The notes beneath the pieces were generated by a model. That model saw only the letters and a list, made by a program, of their open reading frames with translations. It was not told the DNA's origin and did not search any database. The translations under genes and the position numbers were made by a program. Below, in pieces: positions 17,440-25,544 of a stretch of DNA of 64,000 nucleotides; within the stretch, counting starts at the first letter, position 1, and the number at the start of each line of letters is the position of its first letter. The DNA comes from Pseudomonas syringae (GTDB lineage Bacteria > Pseudomonadota > Gammaproteobacteria > Pseudomonadales > Pseudomonadaceae): contig NZ_CP066265.1 of NCBI RefSeq assembly GCF_023278085.1, forward strand, positions 3,490,001 to 3,554,000, given 5' to 3'.

Positions 17440-18399
17440 ATGGAACATCGTGAAGCGCTGATTGCGCTGCGAACATTTCTTTCAACGCAAATCCTTGGCC
17501 AGGAAAAGCTGATCGAACGCCTGCTGATCGCCCTGCTCGCCGATGGCCATATGCTGGTCGAAGGCGCGCCCGGCCTGGCCAAGACCAAAGCCATCAAGGA
17601 ACTCGCCGAAGGCATCGAGGCGCAGTTCCACCGCATCCAGTTCACCCCCGACCTGCTGCCTGCCGACATTACCGGCACTGAAATCTATCGGCCGGAAACC
17701 GGCAGCTTTGTGTTCCAGCAAGGGCCGATCTTCCACAACCTGGTGCTGGCTGACGAAATCAACCGCGCGCCGGCCAAGGTCCAGTCGGCGTTGCTCGAAG
17801 CGATGGCCGAGCGTCAGGTCAGTGTCGGGCGCAGCACCTACGACCTGTCGCCGCTGTTTCTGGTCATGGCGACCCAGAACCCTATCGAGCAGGAAGGCAC
17901 CTACCCGTTGCCCGAAGCCCAGCTCGACCGTTTTCTGATGCACGTCAAGATCGGTTTTCCAGACGCTGCCGTCGAACGCAAGATTCTCCAGCAGGCCCGC
18001 GGCGAAGCGCTCAACGGCGAAACCAAGCCTGAGCGCCGCGTCAGCCAACAGGCGATCTTTGCCGCACGCAAGGAAATCCTCGGTCTGTACATGGCCGATG
18101 CCGTCGAGGAATACCTCGTGCAACTGGTCATGGCCACCCGGACCCCGGCCAAGTTCGACCCCGAACTGGCCGAATGGATTGCCTACGGGGCCAGCCCGCG
18201 CGGCTCCATCTCACTGGATCGCTGCGCCCGTGCCCACGCCTGGCTGGCCGGACGCGACTTTGTCAGCCCCGAGGACATTCAGGCGGTGCTGTTCGATGTG
18301 CTGCGCCACCGGGTCATTCTGTCGTTCGAGGCCGAAGCCGCCGGGATCGATCAGGACCGCGTGATCCAGCGCATCCTTGACGTCGTGGCCGTCGCCTGA
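17440..18399 (+). CDS. MoxR-family AAA+ ATPase
   Basis: 319-residue AAA+ chaperone-like ATPase. Walker A is GAPGLAKTK (residues 42-50), Walker B is LVLADEIN (about 103-110), followed by RAPAKVQSALLEAMAERQVSVG. The sensor-1 asparagine is in MATQNPIEQEGTYPLPEAQLDRF. A C-terminal lid domain follows residue 215. MoxR proteins work with von Willebrand factor A proteins to mature or remodel partners. It is the first of six overlapping genes (MoxR, DUF58, DUF4381, two VWA proteins, BatD), a layout known as the Bat or aerotolerance operon. Confidence 0.93.
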   Translation: MEHREALIALRTFLSTQILGQEKLIERLLIALLADGHMLVEGAPGLAKTKAIKELAEGIEAQFHRIQFTPDLLPADITGTEIYRPETGSFVFQQGPIFHNLVLADEINRAPAKVQSALLEAMAERQVSVGRSTYDLSPLFLVMATQNPIEQEGTYPLPEAQLDRFLMHVKIGFPDAAVERKILQQARGEALNGETKPERRVSQQAIFAARKEILGLYMADAVEEYLVQLVMATRTPAKFDPELAEWIAYGASPRGSISLDRCARAHAWLAGRDFVSPEDIQAVLFDVLRHRVILSFEAEAAGIDQDRVIQRILDVVAVA

Positions 18400-18403
18400 C
18401 CCC

Positions 18404-19348
18404 ATGCAACCCTTCCTGATCCCCCAGCCGGGCATTCGTGTCAGCCTCAGCGAGCTGATCGAGATGCGTCATCGGGTGCGGGAAGTGCAGCTGTTTTCAA
18501 CCCCGAGCCGACGCAGCCCGTTGATCGGCCTGCACCATTCCAAGCTGCGCGGGCGTGGTGTGGATTTCGATCAGGTTCGGGTCTATCAGGCCGGCGACGA
18601 TGTGCGCAGCATCGACTGGCGTGTCACCGCCCGCACCCAGGAACCGCACACCAAACTGTTCCACGAAGAGCGTGAACGGCCGATTTTCATCCTGGTGGAG
18701 CAAAGCCGTCGGCTGTTTTTCGGCTCCGGGCTGATGTTCAAGTCAGTGCTGGCTGCTCAGGCTGCCGCGTTGATCGGCTGGGCGGCACTCGAGCACAATG
18801 ATCGGGTCGGCGGACTGGTATTCGGCGATAACGAACACTACGAAATCAAGCCGCGCCGCAGCAAACAGAGCCTGCTGCAACTGCTCAACCGTCTGGTGCG
18901 GGTCAATCAGTCACTGCACACCGAAATACCGGCAGATCGCGATGCCTTTGGTACGGCGCTGCGCCGCGCTCGTGAAGTGCTGCGCCCCGGCAGCCTGGTG
19001 ATCGTGCTGTGCGACGAACGCGCCCTGTCCGATGCCGCCGAGCAACAGCTGAGCCTGTTGTCGCGCCACAGTGACCTGCTGTTGCTGCCGATCTCCGATC
19101 CGCTGGATCGCGCCCTGCCCGCTGCAGGCCTGCTGCGCTTTGCCGAACGCGATGCGCAACTGGAGCTCGACACCCTCAACCCCGAGTTGCGCCGGGCCTA
19201 TCGGCAACAGGGCGAAGACCGCTCTGCGCGCTGGGAACGGCTGGCGCAGAAACTGCGGGTGTTGCTCATGCCGTTGAGCACCCAGGCCGAGCTGGTCGAA
19301 CAATTGCGTGAATACCTGAATCTCCAGCGCCCGGTGAAGCGCAAATGA
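18404..19348 (+). CDS. DUF58 domain protein of the MoxR/Bat operon
   Basis: 314-residue protein with the DUF58 signature: HSKLRGRGVDFDQVRVYQAGDDVRSIDWRVTAR region (about residues 46-79), followed by a degenerate VWA-like fold (FILVEQSRRLFFGS, about 96). It is usually encoded directly after moxR and is thought to be its partner. The start ATG at 18404 lies four bases after the moxR stop. An alternative upstream ATG at 18377 would overlap moxR. The stop overlaps the next gene by four bases (ATGA). Confidence 0.9.
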   Translation: MQPFLIPQPGIRVSLSELIEMRHRVREVQLFSTPSRRSPLIGLHHSKLRGRGVDFDQVRVYQAGDDVRSIDWRVTARTQEPHTKLFHEERERPIFILVEQSRRLFFGSGLMFKSVLAAQAAALIGWAALEHNDRVGGLVFGDNEHYEIKPRRSKQSLLQLLNRLVRVNQSLHTEIPADRDAFGTALRRAREVLRPGSLVIVLCDERALSDAAEQQLSLLSRHSDLLLLPISDPLDRALPAAGLLRFAERDAQLELDTLNPELRRAYRQQGEDRSARWERLAQKLRVLLMPLSTQAELVEQLREYLNLQRPVKRK

Positions 19349-19839
19349 ACCCGCTGGATCAGCTACAGCCGCTGATTGCCCCAGAGGCGGTCGGTTTCTG
19401 GCCGCCCGCCCCAGGCTGGTGGCTGCTGTTGCTGCTTATTCCCCTGGCGGCCTGGGGCCTGTGGCGTCTGCGCGTGCTGTTACCGGTCAAGGCCAGCAAA
19501 AGCCGCAGCGAACAACCTCTGGACCCAGTGCGCGTCGCCGCCCTGGCCGAGCTTGCCAGCCTGCCCAAACCCTATGATGGTGCACCGGCCGGTGCCTGGC
19601 TGCAGCAGATCAACGGCCTGCTCAAACGCCTGTGCCGTAATCACTATCCACACAGCCAGAGCCATACGCTCAATGGCCGGAAATGGCTGGCGTTCCTCGA
19701 CAATCGCTGCCCCGCCGCCGGGCTGACGCGCTGGATGATTCTGGTCGAGGGCGCCTACAAACCCGAGTGCAAACTGGACGACAAGGCCATCACCGGGCTG
19801 ACCCAGGCGGTCGATACCTGGATTCGCAAACATGTTTGA
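19345..19839 (+). CDS. DUF4381 membrane protein of the MoxR/Bat operon
   Basis: 164-residue protein with a short N-terminus (MNPLDQLQPLIAPEAVGFWPPAPG), one membrane helix (about residues 25-46, WWLLLLLIPLAAWGLWRLRVL) and a cytoplasmic tail. DUF4381 proteins sit between the DUF58 gene and the VWA genes in Bat operons. The N-terminal pattern 'P...G.WPPAPGWW' is typical of the family. It overlaps both neighbours (ATGA at the start, 8 bases at the end), implying coupled translation. The biochemical role is unknown. Confidence 0.87.
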   Translation: MNPLDQLQPLIAPEAVGFWPPAPGWWLLLLLIPLAAWGLWRLRVLLPVKASKSRSEQPLDPVRVAALAELASLPKPYDGAPAGAWLQQINGLLKRLCRNHYPHSQSHTLNGRKWLAFLDNRCPAAGLTRWMILVEGAYKPECKLDDKAITGLTQAVDTWIRKHV

Positions 19840-20890
19840 ATTTGCCTGGCCCTGGGTCTTCATCCTGCTGCCCTTGCCTTGGCTGATGCGAGTGCTGCTG
19901 CCGGTCGCCGACAGCGGCGAACCCGCACTCAAGGTCAGTTTCCTCAGTGAACTCGAAGGGCTGAGCGGCCGCCGCGCCAAGGCCAATCTGCCCGTCTGGC
20001 GACAACGTGCGCCAGTCATCCTGATCTGGCTGTTATTGCTGATCGCCTGTGCGCGCCCGCAATGGCTGGGCGAGCCGCTGCCCGTAGCCGCCAGCGGTCG
20101 TGACCTGCTGGTGGCGGTCGATGTGTCCGGCTCGATGGACTACCCGGACATGCAGTGGAACAACGATGAAGTCAGCAGACTGGTGCTGGTTCAGCACTTG
20201 CTCGGCGATTTTCTGGAAGGCCGCAAGGGCGACCGGGTCGGCCTGATCCTGTTCGGCACCCAGGCCTTCCTGCAGGCGCCGTTGACCTACGACCGGCGCA
20301 CCGTGCGGGTCTGGCTGGACGAGGCCAGGATCGGTATCGCGGGCAAGAACACCGCCATTGGCGACGCCATCGGCCTGGCGCTCAAACGCCTGCGCATGCG
20401 CCCGGCCAACAGTCGGGTGCTGGTGCTGGTCACTGACGGCGCCAACAACGGTGGGCAGATCGACCCGATCACCGCCGCACGCCTGGCCGCTGAAGAAGGC
20501 GTTAAAATCTACCCTATCGGCATCGGCTCGGACCCTGATAAAAACGGTCTTCAAGGCGTGCTGGGGCTGAACCCGAGCCTGGATCTGGACGAGCCGACGC
20601 TTAAAGACATCGCCAGCCTCAGCGGCGGGCAGTACTTTCGCGCGCGCGACGGTGCCGAACTGGACAAGATCCGCGCCACTCTGGACGCGCTGGAGCCTGT
20701 CGCGCAGCAGCCCACTCAGGCCCGTCCGGCGCAGGTGCTTTATCAGTGGCCACTGGCTGCCGCCCTGCTGCTCAGTGTTCTGCTGGTGCTGCGCGAGCTG
20801 TGGCCGAACAACGCGGTGCAGCGCCTGCTCACGCAGTTGCGTGCCATCCGCTGGCGTGAGCGTCTCGAGCGACTCTGGAGGTCACGATGA
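19832..20890 (+). CDS. BatA-type membrane VWA-domain protein
   Basis: 352-residue inner-membrane protein with two N-terminal helices (about residues 5-24 and 60-75), a VWA domain and a C-terminal helix (about 303-322). The metal-ion-dependent adhesion site is intact: DVSGSM (Asp97, Ser99, Ser101), with a threonine further on in LVTDGANNGG (about 200). This matches BatA/BatB-type aerotolerance proteins, which are proposed to act with MoxR at the cytoplasmic membrane. It overlaps both neighbours by 4-8 bases. Confidence 0.9.
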   Translation: MFEFAWPWVFILLPLPWLMRVLLPVADSGEPALKVSFLSELEGLSGRRAKANLPVWRQRAPVILIWLLLLIACARPQWLGEPLPVAASGRDLLVAVDVSGSMDYPDMQWNNDEVSRLVLVQHLLGDFLEGRKGDRVGLILFGTQAFLQAPLTYDRRTVRVWLDEARIGIAGKNTAIGDAIGLALKRLRMRPANSRVLVLVTDGANNGGQIDPITAARLAAEEGVKIYPIGIGSDPDKNGLQGVLGLNPSLDLDEPTLKDIASLSGGQYFRARDGAELDKIRATLDALEPVAQQPTQARPAQVLYQWPLAAALLLSVLLVLRELWPNNAVQRLLTQLRAIRWRERLERLWRSR

Positions 20891-22605
20891 TCGCTGCGCT
20901 CTGGCCGCACTGGTTCCGCCCGTTATGGCTGCTGATCGTGCCATTGCTGGCCCTGCTGATCTGGCGACTCTGGCACCGGCAGAAACGCGCCGGGCGCTGG
21001 CAGATGCTGCTGCCGACCCACTTTCATGCCGTGCTGCTCAATGGCGGCCGCGGCGGCAACAGCAAGCTGCCGTGGATCGCGCTTGGTCTGGCCTGGTTGC
21101 TGGCCGTGTTTGCGCTGCTCGGCCCAAGCTGGCAGCGTGTCGAACAGATCAGCCAGAAACCAGTCGACCCGCTGGTGGTGATCCTCGAACTCACGCCGCA
21201 GATGCTCGCCACCGATACACCGCCCACACGCCTGGAGCAGGCCCGACGCAAACTGCTGGACCTGTTGCAGAAACGCAGCGATGCGCAGACGGCAGTTGTC
21301 GTGTATGCGGGCAGCGCGCACACGCTGGTGCCGCTTTCCGATGATCTGGTCACCAGCCATAACCTGCTGGAAGCCATCAGGCCGTCGATCATGCCATTGA
21401 CCGGCCAGCGCGCTGATCTGGCGGTGCACAAGGCATTGCACCTGCTCAAACAGGGCGCGCTGGGTCAGGGCCGCATTCTGCTGATCACTTCCTCGCTGAG
21501 TGAGCAGGAGCGTCAGGGCATCCGTGAAGCGTTGCGCGGGCAATCGCCGCCGCTATTGATTCTGGGCGTCGGCACCGCTGAAGGTGCGCCCGTGACTCAG
21601 GAAAACGGCAGCCTGCTCAAGGACGACCAGGGTGCGATTCTGGTGCCACGTCTGGACAGCAGCAGCCTCAGCGACTTTGCTGATCAGGTCGGCGGCAGCT
21701 ATCGTCAGGCACGCGCCGATGAAGAAGACCTGAACAGTCTCGGCCTGCTGGCCACGCCTCGGCAACTGCGCAACGATGGCCAGATTGTGCAACTCGATAC
21801 CTGGGCCGATCAGGGCCACTGGTTCCTGCTGCCGTTGCTGCTGATCGCTGCGCTGGGCGGGCGACGTGGCTGGCTGTTGTGCCTGCCACTGCTGTTCATG
21901 TTTCCGCAAACCAGCCAGGCCTTTGAGTTTCAGGACCTGTGGCTGCGCCCCGACCAACAGGGCCAGCGTCTGCTGGAACAACACCGACCGGCCGAGGCGG
22001 CGCAGCGCTTTGAAAATGCTCGCTGGAAAGGCGTCGCGCTTTACGAGGCGGGAGACTATGCCAGCGCCGCGCAGCACTTCGCCGAGGGCAACAGCGCCGC
22101 TGATCACTACAATCGTGGCAATGCTCTGGCCCGCAGTGGCGAGCTGGAAGCGGCACTGGATGCCTATGAGCAGGCGCTGGATCGCCAGCCCGACTTCCCC
22201 GCCGCGCTGAGCAATCGGGCGCTGGTGCAAAGTCTGCTGGATGAGGCCAAGGTGCAGAAGCCCGCGCAGGACGAGCAAAGCAAAGCGGATCAAGGCGAGG
22301 AAGGCCAGCAAGCGTCACAGGACCCGAACAGCAGCGCCTCGCCCGCCGAGCAGAACCCGTCGCGGTCCGATCAGACCGGCACCAGCGAAAGCCTGCCGCC
22401 GGACACCAGCGGTCAGGCCACGTCGGCGAATTCGACGGACGATGAACAAACCACTCGCCCGCCGATCCAGCCCGCCGACAGTTCGATCACCGGTGAGCGA
22501 CGTCAGGAACTGGAACAATGGCTGAGACAGATTCCGGACGATCCGGGCGAACTGCTGCGGCGTAAGTTCCGCTATGAACAGCAACATCAGGAAAAGACCC
22601 GATGA
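20887..22605 (+). CDS. BatB-type VWA and TPR membrane protein with degenerate metal site
   Basis: 572-residue protein combining BatB and BatC features. It has two N-terminal helices (about 9-27, 62-80), a VWA-like domain (about 95-280), helices at about 305-340, TPR repeats (about 365-450: ARWKGVALYEAGDYASAAQHF and HYNRGNALARSGELEAALDA), and a Gln/Ser/Pro/Asp-rich low-complexity tail from about residue 455 that ends in a short helix. The usual DxSxS metal site is ELTPQM (Glu101, Thr103, Gln105), so metal binding is probably lost. It sits between the intact BatA-type gene and BatD, overlapping each by four bases. Confidence 0.88.
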   Translation: MIAALWPHWFRPLWLLIVPLLALLIWRLWHRQKRAGRWQMLLPTHFHAVLLNGGRGGNSKLPWIALGLAWLLAVFALLGPSWQRVEQISQKPVDPLVVILELTPQMLATDTPPTRLEQARRKLLDLLQKRSDAQTAVVVYAGSAHTLVPLSDDLVTSHNLLEAIRPSIMPLTGQRADLAVHKALHLLKQGALGQGRILLITSSLSEQERQGIREALRGQSPPLLILGVGTAEGAPVTQENGSLLKDDQGAILVPRLDSSSLSDFADQVGGSYRQARADEEDLNSLGLLATPRQLRNDGQIVQLDTWADQGHWFLLPLLLIAALGGRRGWLLCLPLLFMFPQTSQAFEFQDLWLRPDQQGQRLLEQHRPAEAAQRFENARWKGVALYEAGDYASAAQHFAEGNSAADHYNRGNALARSGELEAALDAYEQALDRQPDFPAALSNRALVQSLLDEAKVQKPAQDEQSKADQGEEGQQASQDPNSSASPAEQNPSRSDQTGTSESLPPDTSGQATSANSTDDEQTTRPPIQPADSSITGERRQELEQWLRQIPDDPGELLRRKFRYEQQHQEKTR

Positions 22606-24257
22606 GTCGCGTGTACACCCTATTGACCGGCCTGTTGCTGGCCCTGGTCGCCATGTCGTTGCAGGCTGCACAGCTGACGGCCAGCGTTGATCGCACGCGT
22701 CTGAATGCGGGCGAAACCGTCGAACTGACGCTGGAAACCGACGACGTCACCCAGTTCGGCAAGCCTGACATGAGCGTTCTGGAGGGCAGTTTCGAGGTGC
22801 GTGACACGCGTCAGCTCAACAGCCTGAAAACACTCGACGGCAACAGCCAGGCCACCACGCGCTGGATCGTCACCCTGCTGCCGCGGGAAACCGGCAGTGT
22901 GGTGATCCCGGCCCTGCAACTGGGTGAATTGAAAAGCCAGCCGCTGACCTTGCAGGTTGTGCAGAGCGAAGCCAAAGAGCCCGGCAGTCAACTGGCGCCG
23001 ATCTTCATCGAGGCGAGCCTGGATCAGGACAGTGTCTATGTTCAGGCGCAGGCTGTGATGACCTTGCGCGTCTACCATTCGGTGTCGCTGTTCGACGACA
23101 GCAGCCTGAGCCCGTTGCAAGTGCCGGATGCCCGGGTCGAAAAACTGGGCGATCCGCGTACTTACGAAAAGCTGATCAATGGCGTGCGCCATGGGGTGAT
23201 CGAAACACGCTACGCGATTTATCCACAGCAGAGTGGCGCGCTGATCATCCCGGCGCAGGTCTTCAGCGCGACACTGGTGCAGCCACCTGCGGACAACACG
23301 CAGGGGCATGATGCCAACCCGTTTGGCCCGCAGCCGGGCAAACTGATGCGGGTCAAATCGTCAGAAGTGACGCTGACCGTCAAGCCCAAACCTGCCAACT
23401 ATCCGGCCGACACCCCGTGGCTGCCCGCGCGCAGTATCAGCCTTGAAGAAAACTGGAGCCCGGAGCCCGGCAGTACTCAGGTCGGTGATTCGCTGACCCG
23501 TACCCTGACACTCAAGGCCGAGGGGCTGGCCGGAGCGCAACTGCCGCCGCTGCCCGCCACCGAAGTGCCCGGTCTGCGGCGTTATCCTGATCAGCCTCAG
23601 TTGCGTAACCTGCCCAGCGAGCGTGGCCTGATCGGCACACGCGAAGAACGCGAGGCGCTGGTGCCGGGTCGCGCCGGGGCAATCGATCTGCCAGCGGTCG
23701 AAGTGACCTGGTGGAACACCCACGAAGATTATCTGGAACACACCAGCCTGCCTGCGCGTACCTTGCAGATCAGCAACAACCCCGGTCTGGCGGTCGACAC
23801 CCCGGTGAGCGACATGAGTGGCGTCACCGTGATCGGTCCGCCGGTCTGGCCATGGCAGGCGAGCACCCTGTTGTTTGCCTGCACCACGCTGCTGGGTTTC
23901 GGTCTATGGTGGCGCGCACGTGGACAACCGGCAATCGCCCGCACCGTGCAGACCGGGCCAAGCCCGCGTACCGTGCTGGATGACCTCAAGCGTGCCTGCA
24001 TGGTCAATGACCCGCAAGGCACTCGTCAGGCACTCGATGCCTGGGCCCGTCAGCAGCCGGAAACCCTGGCTGAAATGGCTGCACGCTTTGTGCCGCTGTC
24101 CGATGCACTGGATGGCCTGAACGGCGCACTGTACAGCGAGACCGGCAAGCTGTGGCTGGGCCAGGACCTGTGGCGTGCCGTGCGCAAACTGCCCGCCGCC
24201 GAACATATTCAGGACCCGGCAGGCGATGCCGGGTTGCCGCCGCTGTATCCCAAGTAA
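22602..24257 (+). CDS. batD: BatD-family protein
   Basis: 551-residue secreted and membrane-anchored protein. It has an N-terminal signal peptide (LLTGLLLALVAMSLQAA, about residues 6-22), repeated beta-rich periplasmic domains of the BatD type (about 25-400, beginning LTASVDRTRLNAGETVELTLETD), one membrane helix (about 415-435, WPWQASTLLFACTTLLGFGLWW) and a cytoplasmic C-terminal helical tail. BatD is the last member of the MoxR/Bat operon and may scaffold the VWA proteins in the periplasm. A 42-base gap separates it from sbcD, so read-through is possible. Confidence 0.9.
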   Translation: MSRVYTLLTGLLLALVAMSLQAAQLTASVDRTRLNAGETVELTLETDDVTQFGKPDMSVLEGSFEVRDTRQLNSLKTLDGNSQATTRWIVTLLPRETGSVVIPALQLGELKSQPLTLQVVQSEAKEPGSQLAPIFIEASLDQDSVYVQAQAVMTLRVYHSVSLFDDSSLSPLQVPDARVEKLGDPRTYEKLINGVRHGVIETRYAIYPQQSGALIIPAQVFSATLVQPPADNTQGHDANPFGPQPGKLMRVKSSEVTLTVKPKPANYPADTPWLPARSISLEENWSPEPGSTQVGDSLTRTLTLKAEGLAGAQLPPLPATEVPGLRRYPDQPQLRNLPSERGLIGTREEREALVPGRAGAIDLPAVEVTWWNTHEDYLEHTSLPARTLQISNNPGLAVDTPVSDMSGVTVIGPPVWPWQASTLLFACTTLLGFGLWWRARGQPAIARTVQTGPSPRTVLDDLKRACMVNDPQGTRQALDAWARQQPETLAEMAARFVPLSDALDGLNGALYSETGKLWLGQDLWRAVRKLPAAEHIQDPAGDAGLPPLYPK

Positions 24258-24299
24258 GGATGCAGGGCAGGCATTCCCTTTTCACGACAAGGTAAACCC

Positions 24300-25544
24300 A
24301 TGCGTCTGTTTCACACCTCTGACTGGCACCTGGGTCAGAACCTGCACGGCCAGGAGCGGGACTTCGAACACGCCTGCTTCCTGACCTGGCTGCTGGCCCG
24401 CCTGGCCGAACGACAGCCCGATGTGCTGCTGATCGCGGGCGACATCTTCGACACCGTCAACCCGCCGGTCAAAGCCCAGGAACGCCTGTACGACTTCATC
24501 GTCAACGCCCATGAGCAACAGCCGTTGCTGACCATCGTGATGATCGCCGGCAACCATGACTCAGGCTCACGCATAGAATTGCCTGCCCCGCTGATGCGCC
24601 GTTTGCGCACCCACGCACTGGGCCGAGTGATGTGGCTGAACGATGGCGTACTGGATGTCGAACGCCTGTTGCTGCCGCTGCCCGACGCGCAGGGCGACAT
24701 CCAGGCCTGGTGCCTGGCGCTGCCCTTCCTGCGCCCCGCCGAAGTGACGGGGCCGACCCTGGGCGATGACTACCTGCGCGGCATCGGCCGGGTGCATGAA
24801 CTGCTGATCGAAGCAGCCAATACCAAGCGCCAGCCGGGTCAGGCCCTGATCGCCATCAGCCATGCGCACATGGCAGGCGGCTCGGTCTCGGAAGACTCCG
24901 AACGCAGCCTGATCATCGGCAACGCCGAAGCCCTGCCCGCCAGCCTGTTCGGGCCGAGCATCACCTATGTCGCGCTGGGCCATTTGCACAAGCCGCAACG
25001 GGTCAATGGCGAAGAGCGCATTCGTTACAGTGGCTCACCGATCCCGCTGTCGTTTTCGGAAATCGGCTACCAGCATCAGATTCTGGAAATCAATTGCGAT
25101 GGCGAAACCCTGTCCAGCGTCGAGCCCTTGCTGATCCCCCGCGCTGTCAACCTGCAACGCCTCGGGCCCGCACCGCTGGCCGAACTGCTGGTGCAGCTCA
25201 AGGCGCTACCGAATGTCGACCTGCTGGCCGATCCGGATCGTCAGCCGTGGCTGGAAGTGCGCGTGCGTCTTGATGAACCGCAACCGGACCTGCGCAACCA
25301 GATCGAAACCGCGCTGCAAGGCAAGGCTGTGCGGCTGGTGCGCATCGGCGCTGAATACGCCGGTAAAGGCAGTGCCGATGGCAGTGATGGCGACGCGGCA
25401 CTGATCGAACTGGACCAACTCAGCCCGCAGGAATTGTTCAGCCGCGCCTGGCTGGACAACTACGGCAGCGAGGTGGACGAACAGACCCTCACCGATTTCG
25501 CCACACTGCTGCGTGAAGTCCAGCAGGAGAGCGAACAGTCATGA
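24300..25544 (+). CDS. sbcD: Exonuclease SbcCD subunit D
   Basis: 414-residue Mre11-type nuclease subunit that, with SbcC, cleaves hairpins and double-strand ends. Phosphoesterase motifs in order are SDWHLGQ (residues 6-12), GDIFDT (about 47), GNHDSG (about 85), SHAHMAGG (about 185) and GHLHKPQ (about 224). A C-terminal SbcD capping domain follows. The length is typical. The sbcD stop overlaps the sbcC start (ATGA), as is usual for this pair. Confidence 0.95.
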   Translation: MRLFHTSDWHLGQNLHGQERDFEHACFLTWLLARLAERQPDVLLIAGDIFDTVNPPVKAQERLYDFIVNAHEQQPLLTIVMIAGNHDSGSRIELPAPLMRRLRTHALGRVMWLNDGVLDVERLLLPLPDAQGDIQAWCLALPFLRPAEVTGPTLGDDYLRGIGRVHELLIEAANTKRQPGQALIAISHAHMAGGSVSEDSERSLIIGNAEALPASLFGPSITYVALGHLHKPQRVNGEERIRYSGSPIPLSFSEIGYQHQILEINCDGETLSSVEPLLIPRAVNLQRLGPAPLAELLVQLKALPNVDLLADPDRQPWLEVRVRLDEPQPDLRNQIETALQGKAVRLVRIGAEYAGKGSADGSDGDAALIELDQLSPQELFSRAWLDNYGSEVDEQTLTDFATLLREVQQESEQS

